DNA of 64,000 nt from Planomonospora parontospora. Lineage in GTDB: Bacteria; Actinomycetota; Actinomycetes; Streptosporangiales; Streptosporangiaceae. This document shows positions 49,262 through 56,730 of the stretch, piece after piece. Under the pieces are notes generated by a model that did no database searches, was not told the DNA's origin, and saw nothing but the letters and a program-made list of their open reading frames with translations. The stretch covers positions 186,001 to 250,000 of the forward strand of contig BMQD01000008.1 of assembly GCA_014647935.1 (NCBI GenBank), in the 5' to 3' direction. The translations under genes and the position numbers were made by a program. Numbering within the stretch: the first letter of the stretch is position 1; each line of letters opens with the position of its first letter.

Positions 49262-49903
49262 GTGAGAGCATCGCCTACCTGCCCACGCTGTTTCGGCCCG
49301 CTTCGCCCGCCGAGTGCTTGGTCAAGCGCCTGGCGATGCGGCCCGCACGGCGACGTCCTGCCCCTGCAGCCGCCGCGGCAACCGTCGGAGGCGGCCGTGG
49401 AGGCCGTCACCCGCGAGGCCCACGTCCCGGTCTGGATGCCGTGGCCGCTGCCGGCCGGCTGGCTGGTCACCGGGTTCGCCGCGGCCGGCGACGAGCGCAC
49501 CGGCACCCGGGCCACCGTCGTCGCGCTGTCCGGCCCCTCGCTGACCCAGGGTCCCGCCGATCTGCTGATCATCGCGGAGGAGCCGGGGGTGGGACTCGGC
49601 GCGGGGTTCGCCGGGCTGCCAGGCCCCGACCCGGGGGAGGGGTTCGGCGACGGCCCGCCGCACGCGAAGATCGACGTGAACGGCCACCCCGCCGCGCTCT
49701 GGTGCGTGAGCGGCGCCTCCGACCGGGCGGTCTACGCCGGTGAGGCGATGGGCGACTGGCTGTGGGCCGTCGTCTGGCCCGCCGACGCGGGCTGCCTGGT
49801 CGCCCTCTTCGAGCTCTCCCTGCGTGACCTGCGCGACGACGGGCAGGTGTTCGACCTGCCCTTCGGCGCCTTCTCGCCGCGCCTGGAGGTCGGGGAGGCC
49901 TGA
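49262..49903 (+). CDS. DUF6758-like protein with N-terminal zinc ribbon
   Basis: 213 residues. It begins RASPTCPRCFGPLRPPSAWS and WRCGPHGDVLPL, a CxxC...C-x2-H zinc-ribbon-like start, then VPVWMPWPLPAGWLVTGFAA, LLIIAEEPGVGLGAGFAGL and WLWAVVWPADAGCLV, typical of a conserved actinobacterial family (DUF6758 type). Function unknown. GTG 49262. Divergent from the Nudix gene. Confidence 0.82.
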   Translation: MRASPTCPRCFGPLRPPSAWSSAWRCGPHGDVLPLQPPRQPSEAAVEAVTREAHVPVWMPWPLPAGWLVTGFAAAGDERTGTRATVVALSGPSLTQGPADLLIIAEEPGVGLGAGFAGLPGPDPGEGFGDGPPHAKIDVNGHPAALWCVSGASDRAVYAGEAMGDWLWAVVWPADAGCLVALFELSLRDLRDDGQVFDLPFGAFSPRLEVGEA

Positions 49904-50077
49904 CGGCCCGGCGCGCCCGGCGGCGTCCTCGTGCGCCCGGCTTCGGCGCCCCAGCATGCCCTGATGTCCGAGCATGCCCCGACGTCGGCCCGGCCGGGCG
50001 TGGAACCCCGCAGGTCCCGGCGCGGGCCGGATGGCTAGCATTGAGGCGATCCCCCTCCGCTCCGGCCAGGGGGACGC

Positions 50078-50695
50078 GTGTTCGACATCCAGTTCTTCGT
50101 CGAGGCGTTCGTCACGATGTTCGTCATCATGGACCCGCCCGGCATCATCCCGCTCTTCCTCGCCTACACCGGCGGCCGCGGTACGGCCGAGCGCAGGCGG
50201 ATCGCCTGGCAGGCGCCCATCGTCGCGTTCTGCCTCGTGGTGCTGTTCGCGGTCTTCGGGCAGGCGATCCTCGGCTATCTGCACGTCGAGGTGGCGGCCA
50301 TGCAGATCGCCGGCGGCCTGCTGCTCCTGCTGGTCGCCCTCCAGCTGCTCACCGGTGAGACCGAGCCGCCCGCCAACACGATGAAGTCCAACGTGAACGT
50401 CGCCCTGGTCCCCCTCGGCACGCCCCTGCTCGCCGGTCCGGGGGCGATCGTCGCGACCATCGTCTTCGCGCAGCAGGCCGGGGCCAAGAGCGGCGGCATC
50501 CTGGCGCTCGCCCTGGCCATCGGGGTCGTGCACATCCTGCTCTGGGTGTTCATGCGCTTCTCGCTGGCCATCGTCCGGGTCGTCAAGGAGAACGGCATCG
50601 AACTCGTCACCCGCATCGCGGGCCTGCTGCTCTCGGCGCTCGCCGTACAGCTCATCATCACCGCCATGCGCACGCTCCTGGGAGTGGCGCCGTGA
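50078..50695 (+). CDS. MarC family integral membrane protein (UPF0056)
   Basis: 205 residues with six transmembrane segments and MarC hallmarks (FVTMFVIMDPPGIIPLFLAY; AMQIAGGLLLLLVALQLLTG; VPLGTPLLAGPGAIVATIVF; TRIAGLLLSALAVQLIITAM). Function unknown; earlier links to antibiotic resistance are unsupported. GTG with CAGGGGGACGC upstream; a TAGCAT hexamer at ~50034 gives a ~35-nt leader. A dispersed repeat begins at its stop codon. Confidence 0.92.
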   Translation: MFDIQFFVEAFVTMFVIMDPPGIIPLFLAYTGGRGTAERRRIAWQAPIVAFCLVVLFAVFGQAILGYLHVEVAAMQIAGGLLLLLVALQLLTGETEPPANTMKSNVNVALVPLGTPLLAGPGAIVATIVFAQQAGAKSGGILALALAIGVVHILLWVFMRFSLAIVRVVKENGIELVTRIAGLLLSALAVQLIITAMRTLLGVAP

Positions 50696-50823
50696 CGCGC
50701 GGCGTCGCAGTCGACCTGCGAGGGGGCTCCGGCGTCTGGACTGAGGAGCGAAGGAGCGCAGCGGATGAGCGACGAGGGAAGACGGCGGTTACCGGCCCCT
50801 GAGCCGCGACGCGCAGCGTCGCC
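50694..50823. repeat. Dispersed repeat, copy 2
   Basis: Positions 50713-50823 match 25742-25853: GCGAGGGGGCTCCG, CGTCTGGACTGAGGAGCG, CGACGAGGGAAGACGGCGGT and GAGCCGCGACGCGCAGCGTC. The 5' palindromic unit (50694-50712) is degenerate relative to copy 1. It abuts the marC stop on one side and the right end of the tnpB remnant on the other. Confidence 0.87.
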
Positions 50824-50846
50824 ACCGACAGAGGCATTGATCTGCT

Positions 50847-50866
50847 CCCGCCCTGAAAGCGGCGGG
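50847..50866. other. Hairpin at the presumed right end of the IS200/IS605-type remnant
   Basis: CCCGCC-CTGAAAGC-GGCGGG lies about 80 bp beyond the 3' end of the tnpB frames, followed by GGATTCCCG, resembling the subterminal hairpins (CCGCCCTGAA..) of IS605/IS1341-type elements. The span 50847-50930 would correspond to the right-end guide RNA region. Confidence 0.55.
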
Positions 50867-50929
50867 GATTCCCGTGCCGCTCACGCGGCAGCCCGCGGTG
50901 CGCCGCGCGCCGTGGAACGGGTGCTTGAC

Positions 50930-51831
50930 GCTTCACCGACCCGGGCACCCCCCGAAGTCTCCACGCCCTGAGACGACCGGCCCGGCCGCCTGTCCTTTGA
51001 TTTTGACGCATTTCGCCGCGTTCACATCGGCGTGCTCGACCTGCCCGCAGGCGGTGCAACGGAAGAGCGCTTGGCTCTCGCGGCTCTTCGCATCCACCCG
51101 CCCGCAGGCCGGAGCCGAGCACGTCTGGGACGTGTACGCGGCCGGAACCGCACTGACGACACTGCCGGTGTAACGGGCCGCCGAGCGCAGCGCGACCTCC
51201 AGCCCGTACCGGCCCTTGTCCAATATCGCCCGGTTCGGGCCAGACTTCTGCGCCACCCGCGCACCCGGCGCCGCGGCCGTGCCGGACGCCGACGCGGTCA
51301 TCGCGCGCACGTGCAGGTCCTCCAGCACGATATGCGCGTAATCGCGGGTCAGTCGGTGCGCGGCCTGGGCGGTGAAGTCCGCGCGCCGCCGCCGCGCCCG
51401 GCGGCCGCGACAGCCGGAAGGGCACCCAGCCGAATTTCGGCAGGAACACCCGCGCCCACCGGCGGTTGATCGTCTGGACCGGGATCTGCTTGGGGATGGG
51501 GAACCGGAACGACGGCCGCCAGCGGGCCCGGGTCTTCCAGCGGACCTTCCAGGTGCCATGCCGCCGGCACGCCGCGTCCAGGTCCTTGAGTGCCTGCTGC
51601 AGCGCCTGCGTGGGTGCTTCGGCCAGCCAGGGAAAGTCCCTTTTTGGCCTCGGCGAGCTGCCGGCACTGCTCGGCATAGCCGACGAACGCGCCCCGGGCG
51701 CGGTAGACGCGGCGCTGCTCCAGTGCGGTGTTCCACACCGCCCGGCACACGGCGGCGACCCGCTCGGCCAGCAGCCGCTGCCCGGCGTCGAACTCCAGCC
51801 GGTACCTGCGCCCGGTCAGCACGCGAAACAC
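50930..51831 (-). pseudogene. tnpB: tnpB pseudogene (IS200/IS605 family, two frameshifts, core deletion)
   Basis: Pieces of one TnpB lie in three frames. GTG 51831 starts FRVLTGRRYRLEFDAGQRLL through YAEQCRQLAEAKK; the frame then shifts near the T-run at 51640-51650 to FPWLAEAPTQALQQALKDLD through FLPKFGWVPFRLSR; it shifts again near 51400 to RADFTAQAAHRLTRDYAHIV, LEDLHVRAMT, the zinc-finger region and CTACGQVEHADVNAAKCVK. Between WVPFRLSR and RADFTAQ the RuvC-I segment with the first catalytic Asp is missing; the RuvC-II Glu and RuvC-III Asp remain. No tnpA is present. A dead relic. Confidence 0.85.
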
Positions 51832-52443
51832 CTCCCCACCCCATCGATCACCCGCCCTGCGTGTGCGGACTCGAACGCGTTAGCGGCCACGTCATGATCG
51901 AGGAGGGTGAACACCGGCACGGCGGACACCGGGTGCCCGCGCCGCCCGCCTGGCAGGGCATCGTGACCGCAGAGCGGCGGAACGCCGCCGATGACGCGGG
52001 GCCGCACCGCCGGAAGAGATCACGATCGGGGTGAGCGGTGGCTCCGGGACCGGGGCCGGGCTGCGCGCGTTCGATCGCGAAGGCGACCCTGTCCAGCTCC
52101 TGGCCTGCTCCCCGCCCCCGGCCGTCGGCGGCGAACCGGTCACCTCGCCGGAGGGCTGCTCCTTGCCCGGCCCGCGCACGGAGTCCACCGGCCGAACCAA
52201 CCGCGCCATCACGCACGGCCGCTTCCGATCTCCGGGCTACGTGGCCGCTTCCTGCGGTGGAGCCCTGCTGACCGTCCTCAGGACCTGCATCGACCAGCAG
52301 TCCCGCTCTTCGGACGTTTGCGGGTTCCGCGCCGCGCGCTCGGGATGGCCCGCCTGACGGCGGGCCATCCCCTGACGGGGACCGCATTCATCCTCGGCCT
52401 GGAGGCCGAGGCTTTCTCCGGATTCCCGGTAAGGTTCTGAAGC
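51832..52443. other. 612-bp gap: presumed IS left flank with three hairpins
   Basis: No supported gene; ORFs on both strands lack family signatures. The right third has three consecutive hairpins: a 12-bp stem with TGAC loop (52343-52370, core ATGGCCCGCC/GGCGGGCCAT), a CCCC-TGAC-GGGG stem (52369-52380), and CCTCGGCC-TGGA-GGCCGAGG (52392-52411), the last resembling IS200/IS605 terminal hairpins. TAAGGT (52430-52435) then forms the probable promoter of the next gene. Confidence 0.55.
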
Positions 52444-53172
52444 GTGACAGCCCGTATCGAGCGAGTGGTGACCGAGGGTGACGTCGACGTCGACGGCACC
52501 GAGCACAAGGTCGAGAACAACACCTGGATCGTGGGTGACGATGAGGAGGTCATCGTCATCGACCCCGCGCGCGACGCGGAGAAGATCCTGGAGCAGGTCG
52601 GCGAGCGGGAGGTGCTCGCCGTCATCTGCACCCACGGCCTGCCCGACCACGTCGGCGCCGCCATCGAGGTGGCCGCGCGAGACGAGGCCGTGGTCGCCAT
52701 GCACCCCAAGGACAAGCCGCTGTGGCGCCGGACCTGGCCGGACACGTGGCCGGACATCGAGCTCGAGGACGAGGGCGTGTTCGCCGTCGCCGACGTGGAG
52801 CTGGAGGTCATGACGACCCCCGGTGTCACGCTGGGCGGCATCTCGCTCTACTGCGAGGAGCTGGACGCGGTCTTCACCGGCAAGACGCTCCTGGCCGACG
52901 GCCCGGGCAGGATCGGCGGTGAGTACCCCGCGCTGGCCGACCAGCTCTCCACGATCGGCGGGCGGCTGTTCACCCTGCGCCACAGCACCCGCGTGCTGCC
53001 CGCGCACGGCGAGGAGGCCGTCATCGGCGACCTGGAGCCGCGGTTCGACGCCTGGCTGTCCGGTTCGCTGACCCGCGGCACCGCGGAGGCGGAGGCGGAG
53101 GCGGAGGACGAGGGTCCGCTGAAGGACGGGACGCGCGCCGCGGGGATCCGGCTGAACCTCGACCGCGACTAG
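52444..53172 (+). CDS. Metallo-beta-lactamase-fold protein lacking zinc ligands
   Basis: 242 residues of the MBL hydrolase family (glyoxalase II-like): NNTWIVGDDEEVIVIDPARD, then CTHGLPDH where HxHxDH is expected (His64, Asp68, His69 kept; Leu66 replaces His), TTPGVTLGG (Val128 for the third-site His), FTGKTLLADG (Lys147 for the bridging Asp) and LPAHGEEAVIG (His188 kept). With three ligands lost, dinuclear zinc hydrolysis is unlikely. Acidic Glu/Ala-rich tail. GTG start with TAAGGT 8 nt upstream. Followed after 6 nt by the RecB-like nuclease gene. Confidence 0.88.
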   Translation: MTARIERVVTEGDVDVDGTEHKVENNTWIVGDDEEVIVIDPARDAEKILEQVGEREVLAVICTHGLPDHVGAAIEVAARDEAVVAMHPKDKPLWRRTWPDTWPDIELEDEGVFAVADVELEVMTTPGVTLGGISLYCEELDAVFTGKTLLADGPGRIGGEYPALADQLSTIGGRLFTLRHSTRVLPAHGEEAVIGDLEPRFDAWLSGSLTRGTAEAEAEAEDEGPLKDGTRAAGIRLNLDRD

Positions 53173-53178
53173 CCCTCC

Positions 53179-54108
53179 ATGGACCAGCTCCCCCTGGAGG
53201 GCGTCCCGCGGCGGCTCTACTCCTGCACGCCGTCGCGGCTCAACGGCTGGCTGGACTGCCCCCGGCGCTACCGGTTCGGCTACCTCGACATGCCCGTGCC
53301 GCAGCGGGGGCCGCGGTGGGCGCACACCAGCGTGGGCGTGAGCGTGCACAACGCCCTGGCCGGCTGGTGGCGGGAGCCGTACGACCGGCGCACCCCCGCG
53401 ACGGCGGAGGCGCTGCTGGCCAGGGGGTGGATCGGTGACGGGTTCCGGGACGCCGGGCAGTCGGCGGCCTGGCTCGACCGGGCGCGGGCGATGGTCGCCC
53501 GCTACACCGCGACCCTCGACCCGGCCGACGAGCCCGTCGGCGTCGAGCGGACCGTGGCGACCAAGACCTCCGTGCTCGCGCTGTCCGGCCGCGTCGACCG
53601 GCTCGATCGCAGGGGCGGGGAGCTGGTCGTGGTCGACTACAAGACCGGCCGCCGCCCGCTGACCGAGGACGAAGCCCGCTCCTCGCTGGCGCTGGCCGTC
53701 TACGCCCTGGCCTCCTCCCGGATGCTGCACCTGCCGTGCAGGCGGGTCGAGCTCCACCACCTGCCGACCGGCTCGGTCGTGGCGTGGGAGCACACCGAGG
53801 AGTCCCTGGAGCGCCACCTGCGCCGGGCGGAGGAGATCGCGACCGAGGCCGCCGAAGCCGACGAGCGCTACGGGACCTGGGCGGAGGCGGCGGGACGGAG
53901 CTCGCGCGCGAGCGCGGGCAGGGGCCGGGGCAGGGGCGCGGCGGGGAACGCGGACCGCACGCCGCCGGAGGTCCCGCCGGAGATCGAGGCGCTCTTCCCG
54001 CCGCGGACCGGCCCGCTCTGCTCGTGGTGCGACTTCCGCCGCCACTGCCCCGAGGGGCGGGCGGCGGCGCCGGACAAGCTTCCCTGGGACGGCCTGGCCG
54101 ACTCCTGA
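53179..54108 (+). CDS. RecB/Cas4-like PD-(D/E)XK exonuclease
   Basis: 309 residues. The nuclease core is SGRVDRLDRRGGELVVVDYK followed by TG (Asp, then D-x-K), with an upstream GVSVHNALAGWW and a following ALAVYALASS. A Cys in LDCPRRYRFG at the N-terminus and the C-terminal CSWCDFRRHC form a four-Cys AddB/Cas4-type Fe-S arrangement. DNA repair or processing role likely; it is a common actinobacterial RecB-family gene coupled to the MBL gene. A low-complexity Arg/Gly insert lies at ~245-260. No cas genes nearby. Confidence 0.9.
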   Translation: MDQLPLEGVPRRLYSCTPSRLNGWLDCPRRYRFGYLDMPVPQRGPRWAHTSVGVSVHNALAGWWREPYDRRTPATAEALLARGWIGDGFRDAGQSAAWLDRARAMVARYTATLDPADEPVGVERTVATKTSVLALSGRVDRLDRRGGELVVVDYKTGRRPLTEDEARSSLALAVYALASSRMLHLPCRRVELHHLPTGSVVAWEHTEESLERHLRRAEEIATEAAEADERYGTWAEAAGRSSRASAGRGRGRGAAGNADRTPPEVPPEIEALFPPRTGPLCSWCDFRRHCPEGRAAAPDKLPWDGLADS

Positions 54109-54291
54109 GGGTCCCGGATCCTTCCGGCCCGCCGTCCGCGGTCGACGGGCAGGGCCCGCACCTGAGCGTCGGGGAGCGCCGGGCCGTTGCCCCGTGGGGC
54201 GGGGAACGGGCGCCGACCGTCGCGTCATCGGCGCCGGACGCCCGACAGATGGCGGATGATCCGGCGCGGACCGGCTGTGAGGATGAACTCC

Positions 54292-54542
54292 ATGGATTCC
54301 GAACTCGAAGCCTTCCTGGCGTTCCTTCCGTCCTGCCCGCCGCCTACATCGCGACCGCCGAGTTCGACCCGCTCCGCGACGAGGCCATCGAGTACGCGCT
54401 GCGCCTGCTGCGGACCGGCGTCCCGGTCGAGCTGCACCAGTGGGCCGGGACCTTCCACGGGTCGCAGGCCCTGCCCGCCGAGGTGTCGCAACTGCAGATC
54501 GCCGAGCTGGGCGCCACCCTGCGCCGTGCTCTGGCCGAGTGA
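54292..54542 (+). pseudogene. Alpha/beta-hydrolase (HSL/lipase-like) gene with large internal deletion
   Basis: ATG 54292 begins MDSELEAFLAFLP, the usual N-terminus of HSL-type hydrolases; after about 13 codons the frame changes and PAAYIATAEFDPLRDEAIEY, ALRLLRTGVPVELHQWAGTF and HGSQALPAEVSQ follow, the conserved C-terminus with the catalytic Asp and His. The ~200 residues between, including GDSAGG, are missing. GAGGAT lies 7 nt before the ATG, so the promoter survives. A non-functional remnant. Confidence 0.8.
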
Positions 54543-54650
54543 GGTGAGCAAGCCTCGCCGAAGCGCGTCCGGAGCAGGCGGCGGCTCCTCATGGGGCCGC
54601 CCGTGCACGTCGCCCCGGTCCTGGCACCGGCGGCCGCGGTGTGACCCGCT

Positions 54651-55586
54651 TCATCCTGTCGGGCGCTCTCCGGCGGCCGGGGACGCGCCGACCGGCCAGC
54701 GCCGGGGATCGGTCAGCCCTTTCAGGCCCCGGCTCACGTCGTAGCCCGCCGCGCCCAGCCGCCCGCGGGAGGCGGTGAGCATCTCGCGGGTCCGCCGGGT
54801 GAAGGCCCGGTCGTGGACGGGTTCGGGAAGGGCGTTCATGCTCAGCCGGAACGCCCGCAGCGCCGCGGTGACCGCGCCGCGGGGCACTTCGGGCAGCACG
54901 CCGTACATCCTCCTGGCCCAGCCGGGCAGCGAGTGGTAGCACAGGGCGCCGAACGGGAAGTAGGCCGGTTTGCCGGGGTTGAGCATGCGGAGCCCGGCGG
55001 GCAGGCGCGGCCAGAGCAGGAAGCGGACGGTCTCGGCGGCCTCGGGGGTGACCTTCAGCGCGGGCCGGACCCCGGCGAGGTAGTCGTCCAGCTCGGCCAG
55101 CGAGCCCGGCACGTCCTCGGCGTGCAGTCCCACGTAGCCGGCACTGCGGCGCTGCTCGGCGAGGTAGCGGTCGGCCTGGCGGTCGCTGAGCGCGAGACCC
55201 GCCCGCCGCGCCACCGACAGGTAGGACGAGACCTCGGCGCAGTGCACCCAGAGCAGCAGTTCGGGGTCGTCCACCCGGTGGGTCCGGCCGGTGTCCGGGT
55301 CGTCGATGCGCAGGCTCCGGTGGATGCCCCGGACCCGACGGCCGATCTCCTCGGCCTCCGCGGGGCTGCCGAAGGTCACCCGGCCCACGAAGTCGGCGGT
55401 ACGGCGGAGCCGCCCGAACGGGTCGTCCTGGAAGGTGGAGTTCTGCCAGACCCCGCGCATCGCCAGGGGGTGCAGGGCCTGCAGCATGAGGCCGTGGACG
55501 CCGCCGATCCACATGGAGCGGTCGATGTGCACGAGCCAGGTCGCGGTGTGCGGGGGCTGGACGACGATGTCTTCGATGCTCGCCAT
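54651..55586 (-). CDS. MpaB/DUF2236-type oxygenase-like protein
   Basis: 311 residues of the DUF2236 (MpaB/latex-clearing protein-related) family: IDRSMWIGGVHGLMLQALHP, AMRGVWQNSTFQDDPFGRL, RTADFVGRVTFGS, ELLLWVHCAEVSSYLSVAR and the C-terminal RRMYGVLPEVPRGAVTAALR. Such proteins are heme oxygenases or carotenoid/rubber-type dioxygenase relatives; substrate unknown. I chose ATG 55586 (MASIEDIVVQPP). A TetR-type palindrome lies 23 nt upstream of the start. Confidence 0.9.
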   Translation of the reverse strand: MASIEDIVVQPPHTATWLVHIDRSMWIGGVHGLMLQALHPLAMRGVWQNSTFQDDPFGRLRRTADFVGRVTFGSPAEAEEIGRRVRGIHRSLRIDDPDTGRTHRVDDPELLLWVHCAEVSSYLSVARRAGLALSDRQADRYLAEQRRSAGYVGLHAEDVPGSLAELDDYLAGVRPALKVTPEAAETVRFLLWPRLPAGLRMLNPGKPAYFPFGALCYHSLPGWARRMYGVLPEVPRGAVTAALRAFRLSMNALPEPVHDRAFTRRTREMLTASRGRLGAAGYDVSRGLKGLTDPRRWPVGASPAAGERPTG

Positions 55587-55609
55587 GGTAAGTAGATGGT
55601 TACACAAGA

Positions 55610-55626
55610 TTGGACGGATCGTCCAA
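55610..55626. promoter_or_regulatory. TTGGACG-GAT-CGTCCAA palindrome (TetR-type operator)
   Basis: A perfect 7-bp inverted repeat with a 3-bp centre, located in the AT-richer segment immediately upstream of the MpaB-like gene (minus strand), where it would overlap the core promoter. The size and symmetry fit a TetR-family dimer site. Confidence 0.7.
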
Positions 55627-55749
55627 CAGGGTGTCGCCTCCGTGGTCGGGAACCGTCCCGTGACGTGCGTCCCACCGTGACTACCGTGACCGCCGGGGAA
55701 CGCCGGGGAACACCGTCTCCGTGGCGGGGGAACCGTACCGCCGGAGCGG

Positions 55750-56622
55750 TCAGCTCAGCAGCCGGGCCTCGGCGGCGTTCCAGAACCGGACGAGGGCGGC
55801 GGCCGTGGTCTCGGGGGCCTCCACGGCGGGGGAGTGCGCCGCGCCGGGGACGACCACGCACTCGGCGTCCAGCCGGTGCGCCATCTCGGCCTGCAGATGC
55901 GGGGGCCAGCCGTCGTCGTGCTCGCCGTACAGGACCAGGGTGGCCACGCCGACCTGGGCGAGGTCCCCGCAGCGGTCGGGCGCGGAGAGCACCTGCCGGG
56001 TCATGGTGGTCATGCCCACCGGCGAATTGGAGAACAGCCGCTTGCGCAGGAACGCGACGATCTCATCGGGCACCCCGGCGGCCAGCGCCTCCGGCTCCAT
56101 CCGATGGTGCCACAGGTGCTCCAGGCCGGACTCGGGCAGTTCGGTGAGCATGGCGCGGCCGAAGCGCTCGCGCGGGCCGACGATCGCGCCCGGGCCCGAG
56201 CTCATCAGCGTGTAGGAGGCGAACTTGGTGCGGCCGTCGATGACCGCCTCCCGGGTGACCAGTCCGCCGAAGGAGTGGCCGACCAGATGGAGGGGCTCGT
56301 CCCCGCTGACCGTCTGCGCCAGCAGGTCGATGTCGTTGCCGAGCGCCGCGCAGGTGTAGGCGGCGGGGTCGTCCGGGCCGTCCGTCTCGAACTGGCCGCG
56401 CATGTCGATCGCGATGACCCGGCGGCCCGACTGGGCGAGCGTCTGGAGGACGGAGATGAAGTCCTCCTTGCTGCCCGTGAGACCGGGGACCAGCAGGGCG
56501 GGCCAGCGCTCCGGGATGCCGCTGACGGGCATCGCCTCCAGTGCGGCGAACGTGCCCGCCGCCGTGTCGACCGAGATGGGGCGGACACCGGGAGGCAGGG
56601 TCAGAAAACGCGGCGTACTCAC
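55750..56622 (-). CDS. Alpha/beta hydrolase
   Basis: 290 residues. Oxyanion motif LVPGLTGSKEDF, nucleophile GHSFGG, acid in LYGEHDDGWPP and His in PGAAHSPAVE give a complete triad; the cap contains a helical ERFGRAMLTELPESGLEHLW segment. Esterase- or haloperoxidase-like; substrate unknown. GTG 56622 with TATCGT 8 nt upstream, probably leaderless. Confidence 0.9.
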   Translation of the reverse strand: MSTPRFLTLPPGVRPISVDTAAGTFAALEAMPVSGIPERWPALLVPGLTGSKEDFISVLQTLAQSGRRVIAIDMRGQFETDGPDDPAAYTCAALGNDIDLLAQTVSGDEPLHLVGHSFGGLVTREAVIDGRTKFASYTLMSSGPGAIVGPRERFGRAMLTELPESGLEHLWHHRMEPEALAAGVPDEIVAFLRKRLFSNSPVGMTTMTRQVLSAPDRCGDLAQVGVATLVLYGEHDDGWPPHLQAEMAHRLDAECVVVPGAAHSPAVEAPETTAAALVRFWNAAEARLLS

Positions 56623-56730
56623 GTGAGACCACGATACCTCTCTGGTCGGGATGGCCTGCCGCCTCGGCGGACGGCCGCGGCCGACGGAGGAGGGACACCG
56701 GGCGGGATGCCCGGAGTCCCTCCCCCGCGG

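Noticed and set aside
51848..52387. ORFs on both strands in the IS flank, considered as a degraded tnpA or antitoxin
   Set aside because: No Y1 transposase HUH motif, no antitoxin signature; the composition is like shadow frames.
53179..54108. CRISPR Cas4 or AddB assignment for the nuclease
   Set aside because: Only the nuclease and Fe-S cysteines are present; no cas1/cas2, addA or helicase domain, so only RecB/Cas4-like is supported.
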